6,524 nucleotides of DNA, from positions 1 through 6,524 of the forward strand of contig CATZTY010000061.1 in the NCBI GenBank assembly GCA_958424475.1. Reading direction: 5' to 3'. Below the pieces are notes generated by a model that searched no databases, had not been told where the DNA came from, and worked only from the letters and a program-made list of their open reading frames with translations. Positions 4,762-6,524 of the stretch are shown piece by piece. Positions within the stretch are counted from its first letter, which is position 1; the number at the start of each line of letters is the position of its first letter. The position numbers and the translations under genes are program-made. This DNA is from an uncultured Collinsella sp. (GTDB lineage: Bacteria > Actinomycetota > Coriobacteriia > Coriobacteriales > Coriobacteriaceae).

Positions 4762-5652
4762 ATGACAAACTACCACGCTGAAGACGGCGATAAGAAAAGC
4801 ATTCTGGATGCCCGCATTGAGCGAGCATATGCAAACGAATATGACGCCGCCTTTGCCGCCGCGACCATCAAGAACTACGCGTCGCTACCGCTCGCGACGA
4901 TCTTGGCCGACCGCCCTCAACTGCTGAAGCGCTGCACAAAGATCATGGGCGACCCCGACATTCGCAAGCTGACAGACCCCTATGCCCCAAAGCGCGACAA
5001 CGATTCGTACGTTCTTACCGTAGGCTGCCTAGCCCATATGCTTACGGCGCTCGACACGAAACTCAAGCTCGAATGGGAACCCGACGAGCGTCATGAACTC
5101 GAAAGCAAGCGGAACACCCTGCGCACCGCACTGTTCCTTCCGTTGGACGACCTCAAGCGCTGCAACGTCGAGCTCAATACACAGGCGCGGCAAAAGCCCG
5201 GGACCACGGGGCAGAAAACTCCAAGACCCCATGCGGCCATCGTCGACCGCAACCGATATAACCGCATGACCGCGCACTTTTCCGCCGAGGGAGCAGCCAT
5301 AAGGACGCTGATCGACCTGCTGTGCCTCCTGAGCATCAACGAGCTATTTGAGGGCTATCTCGCCCTTGTTCCCGCGACGGCACCCAAGTCGGTAGCAAAG
5401 ATCATCGAGACCTGCAGACGCCAGTTTGAGCGCCATCGCAATGGCAGCGAGATGAACGCCAGCATCGCGCAGTACTACGCGGCTCATTACAAAAATGACG
5501 GATGTGCCCCTGTCGAGCATCAGCTGCGGCTCGCCTATACCACGCCCGTCGCAACGCTCCATCGCTTTGGAGCCCTTGGCGCTTGCGAGCCGCACGAACA
5601 GGCAGCCTGCCCCACAACCGAGCTCGATCTCAGGCTCGGACGAACCCTGTAG
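4762..5652 (+). CDS. Hypothetical protein of 296 aa, first gene of a conjugation-type operon
   Basis: I do not recognise this protein. The ATG at 4762 follows GGAGAAG with suitable spacing. The same frame is open back to an ATG at 4606, but that start has no ribosome-binding site and would add a low-complexity His/Gln-rich stretch. The 296-residue product is soluble-looking: no signal peptide, no membrane segment, many charged residues. Residues about 13-65 look helical and Ala-rich. A Lys/Arg/Pro-rich linker lies at about 143-165 (RQKPGTTGQKTPRP). A hydrophobic helical stretch at about 178-205 (LIDLLCLLSINELFEGYLAL) is probably a buried core helix. Five of its six cysteines (58, 89, 134, 188, 218, 248, 275, 283 are the visible Cys sites in my hand numbering) are scattered rather than in CxxC pairs, so a zinc site is unlikely. 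It lies 63 bases before a ClpP-like gene and in the same direction as a VirD4-like gene, so a role in conjugation or element upkeep is inferred from context only. Confidence 0.8.
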   Translation: MTNYHAEDGDKKSILDARIERAYANEYDAAFAAATIKNYASLPLATILADRPQLLKRCTKIMGDPDIRKLTDPYAPKRDNDSYVLTVGCLAHMLTALDTKLKLEWEPDERHELESKRNTLRTALFLPLDDLKRCNVELNTQARQKPGTTGQKTPRPHAAIVDRNRYNRMTAHFSAEGAAIRTLIDLLCLLSINELFEGYLALVPATAPKSVAKIIETCRRQFERHRNGSEMNASIAQYYAAHYKNDGCAPVEHQLRLAYTTPVATLHRFGALGACEPHEQAACPTTELDLRLGRTL

Positions 5653-5673
5653 CCCGCCAGCCCCTCCGCGGGC
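5652..5673 (+). other. Small intergenic stem-loop
   Basis: GCCCGC (5652-5657) pairs with GCGGGC (5668-5673) around a 10-nt loop directly at the stop codon of the 296-aa gene. No U tract follows, so it is more likely an mRNA-processing or stability hairpin than a terminator; the operon probably continues through it. Confidence 0.3.
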
Positions 5674-5715
5674 AACAATCCTATTCCACAACACAGCCAA
5701 CAGAAAGGAGTCCTC

Positions 5716-6333
5716 ATGGACACCAATCATTCCCCCATCATCAGCCCCCTCACCATGCGTGAATCCGCCCGAGGCATCACGCTCACCAGCATTTACGATG
5801 AGATGCTCGCCCGTCGCGAGCTCTCCGTCATGGGAAACATCGAAACCCCGATGGCCCACGACCTATGCCAGCAGATCCGCCTGCTCGATGCCACCGACCC
5901 CAGCCGCCCCATCACCATATTTGTCGCCAGCGCCGGCGGAAGTGTGCGATCGGGTCTTGCGATCTATGACGCCATGCGCCTCGCATCGTGCCCCATCCGC
6001 ACCGTCTGCCTGGAATTCGCCGCGTCCATGGGCGCCGTGATCTTTATGGGCGGCGACGATCGCCGTATGACGCCCCATGCAGAGCTCATGATTCACGACC
6101 CGCTGATCCCCCAGGGGGCAGGCGGCTCGGCACTTGCGCTGCAGGAAACCAGCCGGCGTCTCATGCAGACCCGCAAGACCCTCACGCAAATCCTCTCGGA
6201 CCGCAGCGGCCTCACGCCCAAGCGCATCCAGTCCCTCACTGCAAAAGACACCTACCTTTCGGCCGAGCGCGCCGTCGAGCTCGGCTTTGCCCACGAAATC
6301 CTCTCGACCACCAAGGAGGTCGCCCATGTCTAA
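5716..6333 (+). CDS. ClpP-like serine protease, conjugative-element type
   Basis: A 205-residue cytosolic protease of the ClpP/crotonase fold (peptidase family S14). The ClpP landmarks appear in order: IFVASAGGSVRSGLAIYDAM (about 68-87) for SPGGSV-type oxyanion and substrate strand, Ser104 in EFAASMGAVI as nucleophile, His127 in ELMIHDP, and Asp178 in AKDTYLSAERAVELGF. The full triad is therefore present and activity is expected. The LDATDPSRPITIFV strand before it also fits ClpP. AAAGGAG precedes the ATG with a 5-nt spacer. It lacks the usual housekeeping context of a clpX or trigger-factor gene and instead overlaps the start of a VirD4/TraG-type gene by 8 nt, which implies translational coupling. 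It is likely an element-encoded ClpP homologue like those in phages and conjugative elements. Its partner ATPase and its substrates are unknown. Confidence 0.88.
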   Translation: MDTNHSPIISPLTMRESARGITLTSIYDEMLARRELSVMGNIETPMAHDLCQQIRLLDATDPSRPITIFVASAGGSVRSGLAIYDAMRLASCPIRTVCLEFAASMGAVIFMGGDDRRMTPHAELMIHDPLIPQGAGGSALALQETSRRLMQTRKTLTQILSDRSGLTPKRIQSLTAKDTYLSAERAVELGFAHEILSTTKEVAHV

Positions 6334-6511
6334 CCTCGCCAGCCGCCTCGCCGCATCTGAGTCCGCATTGTCCACCATCCTCGCCAAGGATCGAACGCTT
6401 TCCTGCGACACCCGCCAAACGGGACTCAACAACAATGCACTTGTGATCGGCCCCTCGGGAGCCGGCAAGACCCGAAACGTCCTCAAGCCCAACCTACTGC
6501 AAATGGGTTGA
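6326..6511 (+). CDS. VirD4/TraG-type conjugative coupling ATPase, 5' fragment ending in an early stop
   Basis: Sixty-one codons of a type IV secretion coupling protein, the membrane-associated ATPase that hands DNA to the transfer channel. GLNNNALVIGPSGAGKT contains the Walker A P-loop (GPSGAGKT, residues 42-49), followed by RNVLKPNLLQM, the usual TraG-like continuation. AAGGAGG lies 6 nt before the ATG, and the gene overlaps the protease gene by 8 nt. Family members are normally 500 residues or more, but this frame ends at TGA (6509-6511) directly after LLQMG, where relatives go on to a Walker B region. The final bases (from about 6507) are AT-rich, unlike the sequence before. Either the gene is broken by an insertion or rearrangement, or the last bases are an assembly edge. 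The product, if made, cannot be a working ATPase. Confidence 0.8.
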   Translation: MSNLASRLAASESALSTILAKDRTLSCDTRQTGLNNNALVIGPSGAGKTRNVLKPNLLQMG

Positions 6512-6524
6512 TTTTCAATCTCAA

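Noticed and set aside
4474..4776. Minus-strand frame of 100 codons with a Val-rich hydrophobic segment
   Set aside because: It is antisense to the CA-rich leader, whose complement (GT-rich) automatically encodes Val and Leu. It has no ribosome-binding site.
5863..6492. Long minus-strand frame of 209 codons antisense to the ClpP-like gene
   Set aside because: The plus strand encodes a protease with every conserved motif. The antisense frame is a GC-rich codon shadow without a start signal or known domain.

Overview
The window looks like a chromosomal segment of a Gram-positive, moderately GC-rich anaerobe. Strong Shine-Dalgarno sequences (AGGAGG-like, 5-6 nt before the start) precede nearly every gene. 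The gene content and style suggest a Collinsella-like member of the Coriobacteriia, but this is an impression from reading, not a database result.

Left part (1-3892): five genes, all on the minus strand, for small-metabolite work. Read in the direction of transcription, from high to low coordinates, they are: a deoxyribose-phosphate aldolase (deoC); a Cof-type HAD phosphatase; a beta-phosphoglucomutase-like HAD hydrolase; a GntR/UTRA (HutC-type) regulator; and the N-terminal part of a YfcC-family membrane transporter that runs off the left edge. They look like separate or loosely linked units. A clear intrinsic terminator sits between the two HAD genes. An inverted repeat follows gntR, and the transporter has its own promoter with a dyad just downstream of it. 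The two HAD genes also have in-frame upstream ATGs, but the ribosome-binding sites favour shorter proteins.

Middle part (3893-4761): about 870 bases with no supportable gene, between divergent transcription units. It holds an operator-like palindrome upstream of deoC, a 116-base imperfect inverted repeat (4096-4211, about 76% arm identity) centred on GAATTC, a 16-bp perfect terminator hairpin joined to one end of that repeat (4204-4239), and a CA-rich, G-poor leader before the plus-strand operon. The terminator points leftward although no gene precedes it on that strand.

Right part (4762-6524): three plus-strand genes that look like one conjugative-element operon. They are an unrecognised 296-aa protein, a ClpP-like serine protease with an intact Ser-His-Asp triad, and the start of a VirD4/TraG-type coupling ATPase. 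The ATPase overlaps the protease gene by 8 nt. It reads through the Walker A motif and then stops at codon 62, 13 bases before the window ends, where the sequence abruptly turns AT-rich. That points to an insertion, a rearrangement or an assembly edge. No integrase, tRNA, CRISPR array or complete insertion sequence is visible.
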